From Molossus alvarezi (taxonomy: Eukaryota; Chordata; Mammalia; Chiroptera; Molossidae): DNA of 64,000 nt. The notes beneath the pieces are model-generated. The model was not told the origin of the DNA. It saw nothing but the letters and a program-made list of their open reading frames with translations, and did no database searches. The stretch is from assembly GCA_037176705.1 (NCBI GenBank), contig JBAWUJ010000108.1, positions 124,001-188,000 on the forward strand, read 5' to 3'. Both the position numbers and the translations under genes were made by a program. Positions 36,001 to 48,000 of the stretch are shown here, one piece after another (position 1 is the stretch's first letter; each line of letters begins with the position of its first letter).

Positions 36001-39000
36001 CGGCGTGGGCTGGGGCGCGTGCGTGCGTGGGCTGCGTGGCCCTCGGCCCGAAGCGCGGCAGGTGCGCAGCTGGCTGGCTGTGGGGGGACCAAAAAGGAGC
36101 GGCGAAAGCCTACAGCACCCGGCATTCCCAGGCGGTCTCCCATCCAAGTCCTGACCGGGCCCGACCCTGCTTAGCTTCCCAGATCCCACGAGATCGGGCG
36201 CGTTCAGGGTGGTATGGCCGGAGACGTTGGCGGCCGCCTCCAGGCGCCCTAAGAGTCCAGCGCCTGGGCTGGCAGCCCCCCGGGCAGCCCCCCCGGCCGC
36301 CAGGCGGAGCGCGGACCGGCCCCTCTCAGCTCTCGGGGACCCAGGCGCGCGGTCCGTCCCGCCCAGCCTCGAACCAGGTCCTCACCGCGGAGCTCGGCAG
36401 GCCGCGCATGCGCAGTCCAGGGGCCCCAAGGTCTGCGCCTGGGGGGCCGGGGGTCCGCCCCACGGGGCTGCGCTGCCCCACCGGCGGGCGCGGGCGCCCG
36501 CGAGTTGCGGCGCCTTGCGCGGCGGCCTGCTGGTGTGCTGCTGGGGCGTGGGGGGATCCCCTCTGGGCCCCAGATTCCCTCGCTCGGCCCCCGGCGTGGG
36601 CTGGGGCGCGTGCGTGCGTGGGCTGCGTGGCCCTCGGCCCGAAGCGCGGCAGGTGCGCAGCTGGCTGGCTGTGGGGGGACCAAAAAGGAGCGGCGAAAGC
36701 CTACAGCACCCGGCATTCCCAGGCGGTCTCCCATCCAAGTCCTGACCGGGCCCGACCCTGCTTAGCTTCCCAGATCCCACGAGATCGGGCGCGTTCAGGG
36801 TGGTATGGCCGGAGACGTTGGCGGCCGCCTCCAGGCGCCCTAAGAGTCCAGCGCCTGGGCTGGCAGCCCCCCGGGCAGCCCCCCCGGCCGCCAGGCGGAG
36901 CGCGGACCGGCCCCTCTCAGCTCTCGGGGACCCAGGCGCGCGGTCCGTCCCGCCCAGCCTCGAACCAGGTCCTCACCGCGGAGCTCGGCAGGCCGCGCAT
37001 GCGCAGTCCAGGGGCCCCAAGGTCTGCGCCTGGGGGGCCGGGGGTCCGCCCCACGGGGCTGCGCTGCCCCACCGGCGGGCGCGGGCGCCCGCGAGTTGCG
37101 GCGCCTTGCGCGGCGGCCTGCTGGTGTGCTGCTGGGGCGTGGGGGGATCCCCTCTGGGCCCCAGATTCCCTCGCTCGGCCCCCGGCGTGGGCTGGGGCGC
37201 GTGCGTGCGTGGGCTGCGTGGCCCTCGGCCCGAAGCGCGGCAGGTGCGCAGCTGGCTGGCTGTGGGGGGACCAAAAAGGAGCGGCAAAAGCCTACAGCAC
37301 CCGGCATTCCCAGGCGGTCTCCCATCCAAGTCCTGACCGGGCCCGACCCTGCTTAGCTTCCCAGATCCCACGAGATCGGGCGCGTTCAGGGTGGTATGGC
37401 CGGAGACGTTGGCGGCCGCCTCCAGGCGCCCTAAGAGTCCAGCGCCTGGGCTGGCAGCCCCCCGGGCAGCCCCCCCGGCCGCCAGGCGGAGCGCGGACCG
37501 GCCCCTCTCAGCTCTCGGGGACCCAGGCGCGCGGTCCGTCCCGCCCAGCCTCGAACCAGGTCCTCACCGCGGAGCTCGGCAGGCCGCGCATGCGCAGTCC
37601 AGGGGCCCCAAGGTCTGCGCCTGGGGGGCCGGGGGTCCGCCCCACGGGGCTGCGCTGCCCCACCGGCGGGCGCGGGCGCCCGCGAGTTGCGGCGCCTTGC
37701 GCGGCGGCCTGCTGGTGTGCTGCTGGGGCGTGGGGGGATCCCCTCTGGGCCCCAGATTCCCTCGCTCGGCCCCCGGCGTGGGCTGGGGCGCGTGCGTGCG
37801 TGGGCTGCGTGGCCCTCGGCCCGAAGCGCGGCAGGTGCGCAGCTGGCTGGCTGTGGGGGGACCAAAAAGGAGCGGCGAAAGCCTACAGCACCCGGCATTC
37901 CCAGGCGGTCTCCCATCCAAGTCCTGACCGGGCCCGACCCTGCTTAGCTTCCCAGATCCCACGAGATCGGGCGCGTTCAGGGTGGTATGGCCGTAGACGT
38001 TGGCGGCCGCCTCCAGGCGCCCTAAGAGTCCAGCGCCTGGGCTGGCAGCCCCCCGGGCAGCCCCCCCGGCCGCCAGGCGGAGCGCGGACCGGCCCCTCTC
38101 AGCTCTCGGGGACCCAGGCGCGCGGTCCGTCCCGCCCAGCCTCGAACCAGGTCCTCACCGCGGAGCTCGGCAGGCCGCGCATGCGCAGTCCAGGGGCCCC
38201 AAGGTCTGCGCCTGGGGGGCCGGGGGGCCACCCCACGGGGCTGCGCTGCCCCACCGGCGGGCGCGGGCGCCCGCGAGTTGCGGCGCCTTGCGCGGCGGCC
38301 TGCTGGTGTGCTGCTGGGGCGTGGGGGGATCCCCTCTGGGCCCCAGATTCCCTCGCTCGGCCCCCGGCGTGGGCTGGGGCGCGTGCGTGCGTGGGCTGCG
38401 TGGCCCTCGGCCCGAAGCGCGGCAGGTGCGCAGCTGGCTGGCTGTGGGGGGACCAAAAAGGAGCGGCGAAAGCCTACAGCACCCGGCATTCCCAGGCGGT
38501 CTCCCATCCAAGTCCTGACCGGGCCCGACCCTGCTTAGCTTCCCAGATCCCACGAGATCGGGCGCGTTCAGGGTGGTATGGCCGTAGACGTTGGCGGCCG
38601 CCTCCAGGCGCCCTAAGAGTCCAGCGCCTGGGCTGGCAGCCCCCCGGGCAGCCCCCCCGGCCGCCAGGCGGAGCGCGGACCGGCCCCTCTCAGCTCTCGG
38701 GGACCCAGGCGCGCGGTCCGTCCCGCCCAGCCTCGAACCAGGTCCTCACCGCGGAGCTCGGCAGGCCGCGCATGCGCAGTCCAGGGGCCCCAAGGTCTGC
38801 GCCTGGGGGGCCGGGGGTCCGCCCCACGGGGCTGCGCTGCCCCACCGGCGGGCGCGGGCGCCCGCGAGTTGCGGCGCCTTGCGCGGCGGCCTGCTGGTGT
38901 GCTGCTGGGGCGTGGGGGGATCCCCTCTGGGCCCCAGATTCCCTCGCTCGGCCCCCGGCGTGGGCTGGGGCGCGTGCGTGCGTGGGCTGCGTGGCCCTCG

Positions 39001-42000
39001 GCCCGAAGCGCGGCAGGTGCGCAGCTGGCTGGCTGTGGGGGGACCAAAAAGGAGCGGCGAAAGCCTACAGCACCCGGCATTCCCAGGCGGTCTCCCATCC
39101 AAGTCCTGACCGGGCCCGACCCTGCTTAGCTTCCCAGATCCCACGAGATCGGGCGCGTTCAGGGTGGTATGGCCGGAGACGTTGGCGGCCGCCTCCAGGC
39201 GCCCTAAGAGTCCAGCGCCTGGGCTGGCAGCCCCCCGGGCAGCCCCCCCGGCCGCCAGGCGGAGCGCGGACCGGCCCCTCTCAGCTCTCGGGGACCCAGG
39301 CGCGCGGTCCGTCCCGCCCAGCCTCGAACCAGGTCCTCACCGCGGAGCTCGGCAGGCCGCGCATGCGCAGTCCAGGGGCCCCAAGGTCTGCGCCTGGGGG
39401 GCCGGGGGTCCGCCCCACGGGGCTGCGCTGCCCCACCGGCGGGCGCGGGCGCCCGCGAGTTGCGGCGCCTTGCGCGGCGGCCTGCTGGTGTGCTGCTGGG
39501 GCGTGGGGGGATCCCCTCTGGGCCCCAGATTCCCTCGCTCGGCCCCCGGCGTGGGCTGGGGCGCGTGCGTGCGTGGGCTGCGTGGCCCTCGGCCCGAAGC
39601 GCGGCAGGTGCGCAGCTGGCTGGCTGTGGGGGGACCAAAAAGGAGCGGCGAAAGCCTACAGCACCCGGCATTCCCAGGCGGTCTCCCATCCAAGTCCTGA
39701 CCGGGCCCGACCCTGCTTAGCTTCCCAGATCCCACGAGATCGGGCGCGTTCAGGGTGGTATGGCCGGAGACGTTGGCGGCCGCCTCCAGGCGCCCTAAGA
39801 GTCCAGCGCCTGGGCTGGCAGCCCCCCGGGCAGCCCCCCCGGCCGCCAGGCGGAGCGCGGACCGGCCCCTCTCAGCTCTCGGGGACCCAGGCGCGCGGTC
39901 CGTCCCGCCCAGCCTCGAACCAGGTCCTCACCGCGGAGCTCGGCAGGCCGCGCATGCGCAGTCCAGGGGCCCCAAGGTCTGCGCCTGGGGGGCCGGGGGT
40001 CCGCCCCACGGGGCTGCGCTGCCCCACCGGGGGGGGCGCGGGCGCCCGCGAGTTGCGGCACCTTGCGCGGCGGCCTGCTGGTGTGCTGCTGGGGCGTGGG
40101 GGGTCCCCTCTGGGCCCCAGATTCCCTCGCTCGGCCCCCGGCGTGGGCTGGGGCGCGTGCGTGCGTGGGCTGCGTGGCCCTCGGCCCGAAGCGCGGCAGG
40201 TGCGCAGCTGGCTGGCTGTGGGGGGACCAAAAAGGAGCGGCGAAAGCCTACAGCACCCGGCATTCCCAGGCGGTCTCCCATCCAAGTCCTGACCGGGCCC
40301 GACCCTGCTTAGCTTCCCAGATCCCACGAGATCGGGCGCGTTCAGGGTGGTATGGCCGGAGACGTTGGCGGCCGCCTCCAGGCGCCCTAAGAGTCCAGCG
40401 CCTGGGCTGGCAGCCCCCCGGGCAGCCCCCCCGGCCGCCAGGCGGAGCGCGGACCGGCCCCTCTCAGCTCTCGGGGACCCAGGCGCGCGGTCCGTCCCGC
40501 CCAGCCTCGAACCAGGTCCTCACCGCGGAGCTCGGCAGGCCGCGCATGCGCAGTCCAGGGGCCCCAAGGTCTGCGCCTGGGGGGCCGGGGGTCCGCCCCA
40601 CGGGGCTGCGCTGCCCCACCGGCGGGCGCGGGCGCCCGCGAGTTGCGGCGCCTTGCGCGGCGGCCTGCTGGTGTGCTGCTGGGGCGTGGGGGGATCCCCT
40701 CTGGGCCCCAGATTCCCTCGCTCGGCCCCCGGCGTGGGCTGGGGCGCGTGCGTGCGTGGGCTGCGTGGCCCTCGGCCCGAAGCGCGGCAGGTGCGCAGCT
40801 GGCTGGCTGTGGGGGGACCAAAAAGGAGCGGCGAAAGCCTACAGCACCCGGCATTCCCAGGCGGTCTCCCATCCAAGTCCTGACCGGGCCCGACCCTGCT
40901 TAGCTTCCCAGATCCCACGAGATCGGGCGCGTTCAGGGTGGTATGGCCGGAGACGTTGGCGGCCGCCTCCAGGCGCCCTAAGAGTCCAGCGCCTGGGCTG
41001 GCAGCCCCCCGGGCAGCCCCCCCGGCCGCCAGGCGGAGCGCGGACCGGCCCCTCTCAGCTCTCGGGGACCCAGGCGCGCGGTCCGTCCCGCCCAGCCTCG
41101 AACCAGGTCCTCACCGCGGAGCTCGGCAGGCCGCGCATGCGCAGTCCAGGGGCCCCAAGGTCTGCGCCTGGGGGGCCGGGGGTCCGCCCCACGGGGCTGC
41201 GCTGCCCCACCGGCGGGCGCGGGCGCCCGCGAGTTGCGGCGCCTTGCGCGGCGGCCTGCTGGTGTGCTGCTGGGGCGTGGGGGGATCCCCTCTGGGCCCC
41301 AGATTCCCTCGCTCGGCCCCCGGCGTGGGCTGGGGCGCGTGCGTGCGTGGGCTGCGTGGCCCTCGGCCCGAAGCGCGGCAGGTGCGCAGCTGGCTGGCTG
41401 TGGGGGGACCAAAAAGGAGCGGCGAAAGCCTACAGCACCCGGCATTCCCAGGCGGTCTCCCATCCAAGTCCTGACCGGGCCCGACCCTGCTTAGCTTCCC
41501 AGATCCCACGAGATCGGGCGCGTTCAGGGTGGTATGGCCGGAGACGTTGGCGGCCGCCTCCAGGCGCCCTAAGAGTCCAGCGCCTGGGCTGGCAGCCCCC
41601 CGGGCAGCCCCCCCGGCCGCCAGGCGGAGCGCGGACCGGCCCCTCTCAGCTCTCGGGGACCCAGGCGCGCGGTCCGTCCCGCCCAGCCTCGAACCAGGTC
41701 CTCACCGCGGAGCTCGGCAGGCCGCGCATGCGCAGTCCAGGGGCCCCAAGGTCTGCGCCTGGGGGGCCGGGGGTCCGCCCCACGGGGCTGCGCTGCCCCA
41801 CCGGCGGGCGCGGGCGCCCGCGAGTTGCGGCGCCTTGCGCGGCGGCCTGCTGGTGTGCTGCTGGGGCGTGGGGGGATCCCCTCTGGGCCCCAGATTCCCT
41901 CGCTCGGCCCCCGGCGTGGGCTGGGGCGCGTGCGTGCGTGGGCTGCGTGGCCCTCGGCCCGAAGCGCGGCAGGTGCGCAGCTGGCTGGCTGTGGGGGGAC

Positions 42001-45000
42001 CAAAAAGGAGCGGCGAAAGCCTACAGCACCCGGCATTCCCAGGCGGTCTCCCATCCAAGTCCTGACCGGGCCCGACCCTGCTTAGCTTCCCAGATCCCAC
42101 GAGATCGGGCGCGTTCAGGGTGGTATGGCCGGAGACGTTGGCGGCCGCCTCCAGGCGCCCTAAGAGTCCAGCGCCTGGGCTGGCAGCCCCCCGGGCAGCC
42201 CCCCCGGCCGCCAGGCGGAGCGCGGACCGGCCCCTCTCAGCTCTCGGGGACCCAGGCGCGCGGTCCGTCCCGCCCAGCCTCGAACCAGGTCCTCACCGCG
42301 GAGCTCGGCAGGCCGCGCATGCGCAGTCCAGGGGCCCCAAGGTCTGCGCCTGGGGGGCCGGGGGTCCGCCCCACGGGGCTGCGCTGCCCCACCGGGGGGG
42401 GCGCGGGCGCCCGCGAGTTGCGGCGCCTTGCGCGGCGGCCTGCTGGTGTGCTGCTGGGGCGTGGGGGGATCCCCTCTGGGCCCCAGATTCCCTCGCTCGG
42501 CCCCCGGCGTGGGCTGGGGCGCGTGCGTGCGTGGGCTGCGTGGCCCTCGGCCCGAAGCGCGGCAGGTGCGCAGCTGGCTGGCTGTGGGGGGACCAAAAAG
42601 GAGCGGCGAAAGCCTACAGCACCCGGCATTCCCAGGCGGTCTCCCATCCAAGTCCTGACCGGGCCCGACCCTGCTTAGCTTCCCAGATCCCACGAGATCG
42701 GGCGCGTTCAGGGTGGTATGGCCGGAGACGTTGGCGGCCGCCTCCAGGCGCCCTAAGAGTCCAGCGCCTGGGCTGGCAGCCCCCCGGGCAGCCCCCCCGG
42801 CCGCCAGGCGGAGCGCGGACCGGCCCCTCTCAGCTCTCGGGGACCCAGGCGCGCGGTCCGTCCCGCCCAGCCTCGAACCAGGTCCTCACCGCGGAGCTCG
42901 GCAGGCCGCGCATGCGCAGTCCAGGGGCCCCAAGGTCTGCGCCTGGGGGGCCGGGGGTCCGCCCCACGGGGCTGCGCTGCCCCACCGGCGGGCGCGGGCG
43001 CCCGCGAGTTGCGGCGCCTTGCGCGGCGGCCTGCTGGTGTGCTGCTGGGGCGTGGGGGGATCCCCTCTGGGCCCCAGATTCCCTCGCTCGGCCCCCGGCG
43101 TGGGCTGGGGCGCGTGCGTGCGTGGGCTGCGTGGCCCTCGGCCCGAAGCGCGGCAGGTGCGCAGCTGGCTGGCTGTGGGGGGACCAAAAAGGAGCGGCGA
43201 AAGCCTACAGCACCCGGCATTCCCAGGCGGTCTCCCATCCAAGTCCTGACCGGGCCCGACCCTGCTTAGCTTCCCAGATCCCACGAGATCGGGCGCGTTC
43301 AGGGTGGTATGGCCGGAGACGTTGGCGGCCGCCTCCAGGCGCCCTAAGAGTCCAGCGCCTGGGCTGGCAGCCCCCCGGGCAGCCCCCCCGGCCGCCAGGC
43401 GGAGCGCGGACCGGCCCCTCTCAGCTCTCGGGGACCCAGGCGCGCGGTCCGTCCCGCCCAGCCTCGAACCAGGTCCTCACCGCGGAGCTCGGCAGGCCGC
43501 GCATGCGCAGTCCAGGGGCCCCAAGGTCTGCGCCTGGGGGGCCGGGGGTCCGCCCCACGGGGCTGCGCTGCCCCACCGGCGGGCGCGGGCGCCCGCGAGT
43601 TGCGGCGCCTTGCGCGGCGGCCTGCTGGTGTGCTGCTGGGGCGTGGGGGGATCCCCTCTGGGCCCCAGATTCCCTCGCTCGGCCCCCGGCGTGGGCTGGG
43701 GCGCGTGCGTGCGTGGGCTGCGTGGCCCTCGGCCCGAAGCGCGGCAGGTGCGCAGCTGGCTGGCTGTGGGGGGACCAAAAAGGAGCGGCGAAAGCCTACA
43801 GCACCCGGCATTCCCAGGCGGTCTCCCATCCAAGTCCTGACCGGGCCCGACCCTGCTTAGCTTCCCAGATCCCACGAGATCGGGCGCGTTCAGGGTGGTA
43901 TGGCCGGAGACGTTGGCGGCCGCCTCCAGGCGCCCTAAGAGTCCAGCGCCTGGGCTGGCAGCCCCCCGGGCAGCCCCCCCGGCCGCCAGGCGGAGCGCGG
44001 ACCGGCCCCTCTCAGCTCTCGGGGACCCAGGCGCGCGGTCCGTCCCGCCCAGCCTCGAACCAGGTCCTCACCGCGGAGCTCGGCAGGCCGCGCATGCGCA
44101 GTCCAGGGGCCCCAAGGTCTGCGCCTGGGGGGCCGGGGGTCCGCCCCACGGGGCTGCGCTGCCCCACCGGCGGGCGCGGGCGCCCGCGAGTTGCGGCGCC
44201 TTGCGCGGCGGCCTGCTGGTGTGCTGCTGGGGCGTGGGGGGATCCCCTCTGGGCCCCAGATTCCCTCGCTCGGCCCCCGGCGTGGGCTGGGGCGCGTGCG
44301 TGCGTGGGCTGCGTGGCCCTCGGCCCGAAGCGCGGCAGGTGCGCAGCTGGCTGGCTGTGGGGGGACCAAAAAGGAGCGGCGAAAGCCTACAGCACCCGGC
44401 ATTCCCAGGCGGTCTCCCATCCAAGTCCTGACCGGGCCCGACCCTGCTTAGCTTCCCAGATCCCACGAGATCGGGCGCGTTCAGGGTGGTATGGCCGGAG
44501 ACGTTGGCGGCCGCCTCCAGGCGCCCTAAGAGTCCAGCGCCTGGGCTGGCAGCCCCCCGGGCAGCCCCCCCGGCCGCCAGGCGGAGCGCGGACCGGCCCC
44601 TCTCAGCTCTCGGGGACCCAGGCGCGCGGTCCGTCCCGCCCAGCCTCGAACCAGGTCCTCACCGCGGAGCTCGGCAGGCCGCGCATGCGCAGTCCAGGGG
44701 CCCCAAGGTCTGCGCCTGGGGGGCCGGGGGTCCGCCCCACGGGGCTGCGCTGCCCCACCGGCGGGCGCGGGCGCCCGCGAGTTGCGGCGCCTTGCGCGGC
44801 GGCCTGCTGGTGTGCTGCTGGGGCGTGGGGGGATCCCCTCTGGGCCCCAGATTCCCTCGCTCGGCCCCCGGCGTGGGCTGGGGCGCGTGCGTGCGTGGGC
44901 TGCGTGGCCCTCGGCCCGAAGCGCGGCAGGTGCGCAGCTGGCTGGCTGTGGGGGGACCAAAAAGGAGCGGCGAAAGCCTACAGCACCCGGCATTCCCAGG

Positions 45001-48000
45001 CGGTCTCCCATCCAAGTCCTGACCGGGCCCGACCCTGCTTAGCTTCCCAGATCCCACGAGATCGGGCGCGTTCAGGGTGGTATGGCCGGAGACGTTGGCG
45101 GCCGCCTCCAGGCGCCCTAAGAGTCCAGCGCCTGGGCTGGCAGCCCCCCGGGCAGCCCCCCCGGCCGCCAGGCGGAGCGCGGACCGGCCCCTCTCAGCTC
45201 TCGGGGACCCAGGCGCGCGGTCCGTCCCGCCCAGCCTCGAACCAGGTCCTCACCGCGGAGCTCGGCAGGCCGCGCATGCGCAGTCCAGGGGCCCCAAGGT
45301 CTGCGCCTGGGGGGCCGGGGGTCCGCCCCACGGGGCTGCGCTGCCCCACCGGCGGGCGCGGGCGCCCGCGAGTTGCGGCGCCTTGCGCGGCGGCCTGCTG
45401 GTGTGCTGCTGGGGCGTGGGGGGATCCCCTCTGGGCCCCAGATTCCCTCGCTCGGCCCCCGGCGTGGGCTGGGGCGCGTGCGTGCGTGGGCTGCGTGGCC
45501 CTCGGCCCGAAGCGCGGCAGGTGCGCAGCTGGCTGGCTGTGGGGGGACCAAAAAGGAGCGGCGAAAGCCTACAGCACCCGGCATTCCCAGGCGGTCTCCC
45601 ATCCAAGTCCTGACCGGGCCCGACCCTGCTTAGCTTCCCAGATCCCACGAGATCGGGCGCGTTCAGGGTGGTATGGCCGGAGACGTTGGCGGCCGCCTCC
45701 AGGCGCCCTAAGAGTCCAGCGCCTGGGCTGGCAGCCCCCCGGGCAGCCCCCCCGGCCGCCAGGCGGAGCGCGGACCGGCCCCTCTCAGCTCTCGGGGACC
45801 CAGGCGCGCGGTCCGTCCCGCCCAGCCTCGAACCAGGTCCTCACCGCGGAGCTCGGCAGGCCGCGCATGCGCAGTCCAGGGGCCCCAAGGTCTGCGCCTG
45901 GGGGGCCGGGGGTCCGCCCCACGGGGCTGCGCTGCCCCACCGGCGGGCGCGGGCGCCCGCGAGTTGCGGCGCCTTGCGCGGCGGCCTGCTGGTGTGCTGC
46001 TGGGGCGTGGGGGGATCCCCTCTGGGCCCCAGATTCCCTCGCTCGGCCCCCGGCGTGGGCTGGGGCGCGTGCGTGCGTGGGCTGCGTGGCCCTCGGCCCG
46101 AAGCGCGGCAGGTGCGCAGCTGGCTGGCTGTGGGGGGACCAAAAAGGAGCGGCGAAAGCCTACAGCACCCGGCATTCCCAGGCGGTCTCCCATCCAAGTC
46201 CTGACCGGGCCCGACCCTGCTTAGCTTCCCAGATCCCACGAGATCGGGCGCGTTCAGGGTGGTATGGCCGGAGACGTTGGCGGCCGCCTCCAGGCGCCCT
46301 AAGAGTCCAGCGCCTGGGCTGGCAGCCCCCCGGGCAGCCCCCCCGGCCGCCAGGCGGAGCGCGGACCGGCCCCTCTCAGCTCTCGGGGACCCAGGCGCGC
46401 GGTCCGTCCCGCCCAGCCTCGAACCAGGTCCTCACCGCGGAGCTCGGCAGGCCGCGCATGCGCAGTCCAGGGGCCCCAAGGTCTGCGCCTGGGGGGCCGG
46501 GGGTCCGCCCCACGGGGCTGCGCTGCCCCACCGGGGGGGGCGCGGGCGCCCGCGAGTTGCGGCGCCTTGCGCGGCGGCCTGCTGGTGTGCTGCTGGGGCG
46601 TGGGGGGTCCCCTCTGGGCCCCAGATTCCCTCGCTCGGCCCCCGGCGTGGGCTGGGGCGCGTGCGTGCGTGGGCTGCGTGGCCCTCGGCCCGAAGCGCGG
46701 CAGGTGCGCAGCTGGCTGGCTGTGGGGGGACCAAAAAGGAGCGGCGAAAGCCTACAGCACCCGGCATTCCCAGGCGGTCTCCCATCCAAGTCCTGACCGG
46801 GCCCGACCCTGCTTAGCTTCCCAGATCCCACGAGATCGGGCGCGTTCAGGGTGGTATGGCCGTAGACGTTGGCGGCCGCCTCCAGGCGCCCTAAGAGTCC
46901 AGCGCCTGGGCTGGCAGCCCCCCGGGCAGCCCCCCCGGCCGCCAGGCGGAGCGCGGACCGGCCCCTCTCAGCTCTCGGGGACCCAGGCGCGCGGTCCGTC
47001 CCGCCCAGCCTCGAACCAGGTCCTCACCGCGGAGCTCGGCAGGCCGCGCATGCGCAGTCCAGGGGCCCCAAGGTCTGCGCCTGGGGGGCCGGGGGTCCGC
47101 CCCACGGGGCTGCGCTGCCCCACCGGGGGGGGCGCGGGCGCCCGCGAGTTGCGGCGCCTTGCGCGGCGGCCTGCTGGTGTGCTGCTGGGGCGTGGGGGGT
47201 CCCCTCTGGGCCCCAGATTCCCTCGCTCGGCCCCCGGCGTGGGCTGGGGCGCGTGCGTGCGTGGGCTGCGTGGCCCTCGGCCCGAAGCGCGGCAGGTGCG
47301 CAGCTGGCTGGCTGTGGGGGGACCAAAAAGGAGCGGCGAAAGCCTACAGCACCCGGCATTCCCAGGCGGTCTCCCATCCAAGTCCTGACCGGGCCCGACC
47401 CTGCTTAGCTTCCCAGATCCCACGAGATCGGGCGCGTTCAGGGTGGTATGGCCGGAGACGTTGGCGGCCGCCTCCAGGCGCCCTAAGAGTCCAGCGCCTG
47501 GGCTGGCAGCCCCCCGGGCAGCCCCCCCGGCCGCCAGGCGGAGCGCGGACCGGCCCCTCTCAGCTCTCGGGGACCCAGGCGCGCGGTCCGTCCCGCCCAG
47601 CCTCGAACCAGGTCCTCACCGCGGAGCTCGGCAGGCCGCGCATGCGCAGTCCAGGGGCCCCAAGGTCTGCGCCTGGGGGGCCGGGGGTCCGCCCCACGGG
47701 GCTGCGCTGCCCCACCGGCGGGCGCGGGCGCCCGCGAGTTGCGGCGCCTTGCGCGGCGGCCTGCTGGTGTGCTGCTGGGGCGTGGGGGGATCCCCTCTGG
47801 GCCCCAGATTCCCTCGCTCGGCCCCCGGCGTGGGCTGGGGCGCGTGCGTGCGTGGGCTGCGTGGCCCTCGGCCCGAAGCGCGGCAGGTGCGCAGCTGGCT
47901 GGCTGTGGGGGGACCAAAAAGGAGCGGCGAAAGCCTACAGCACCCGGCATTCCCAGGCGGTCTCCCATCCAAGTCCTGACCGGGCCCGACCCTGCTTAGC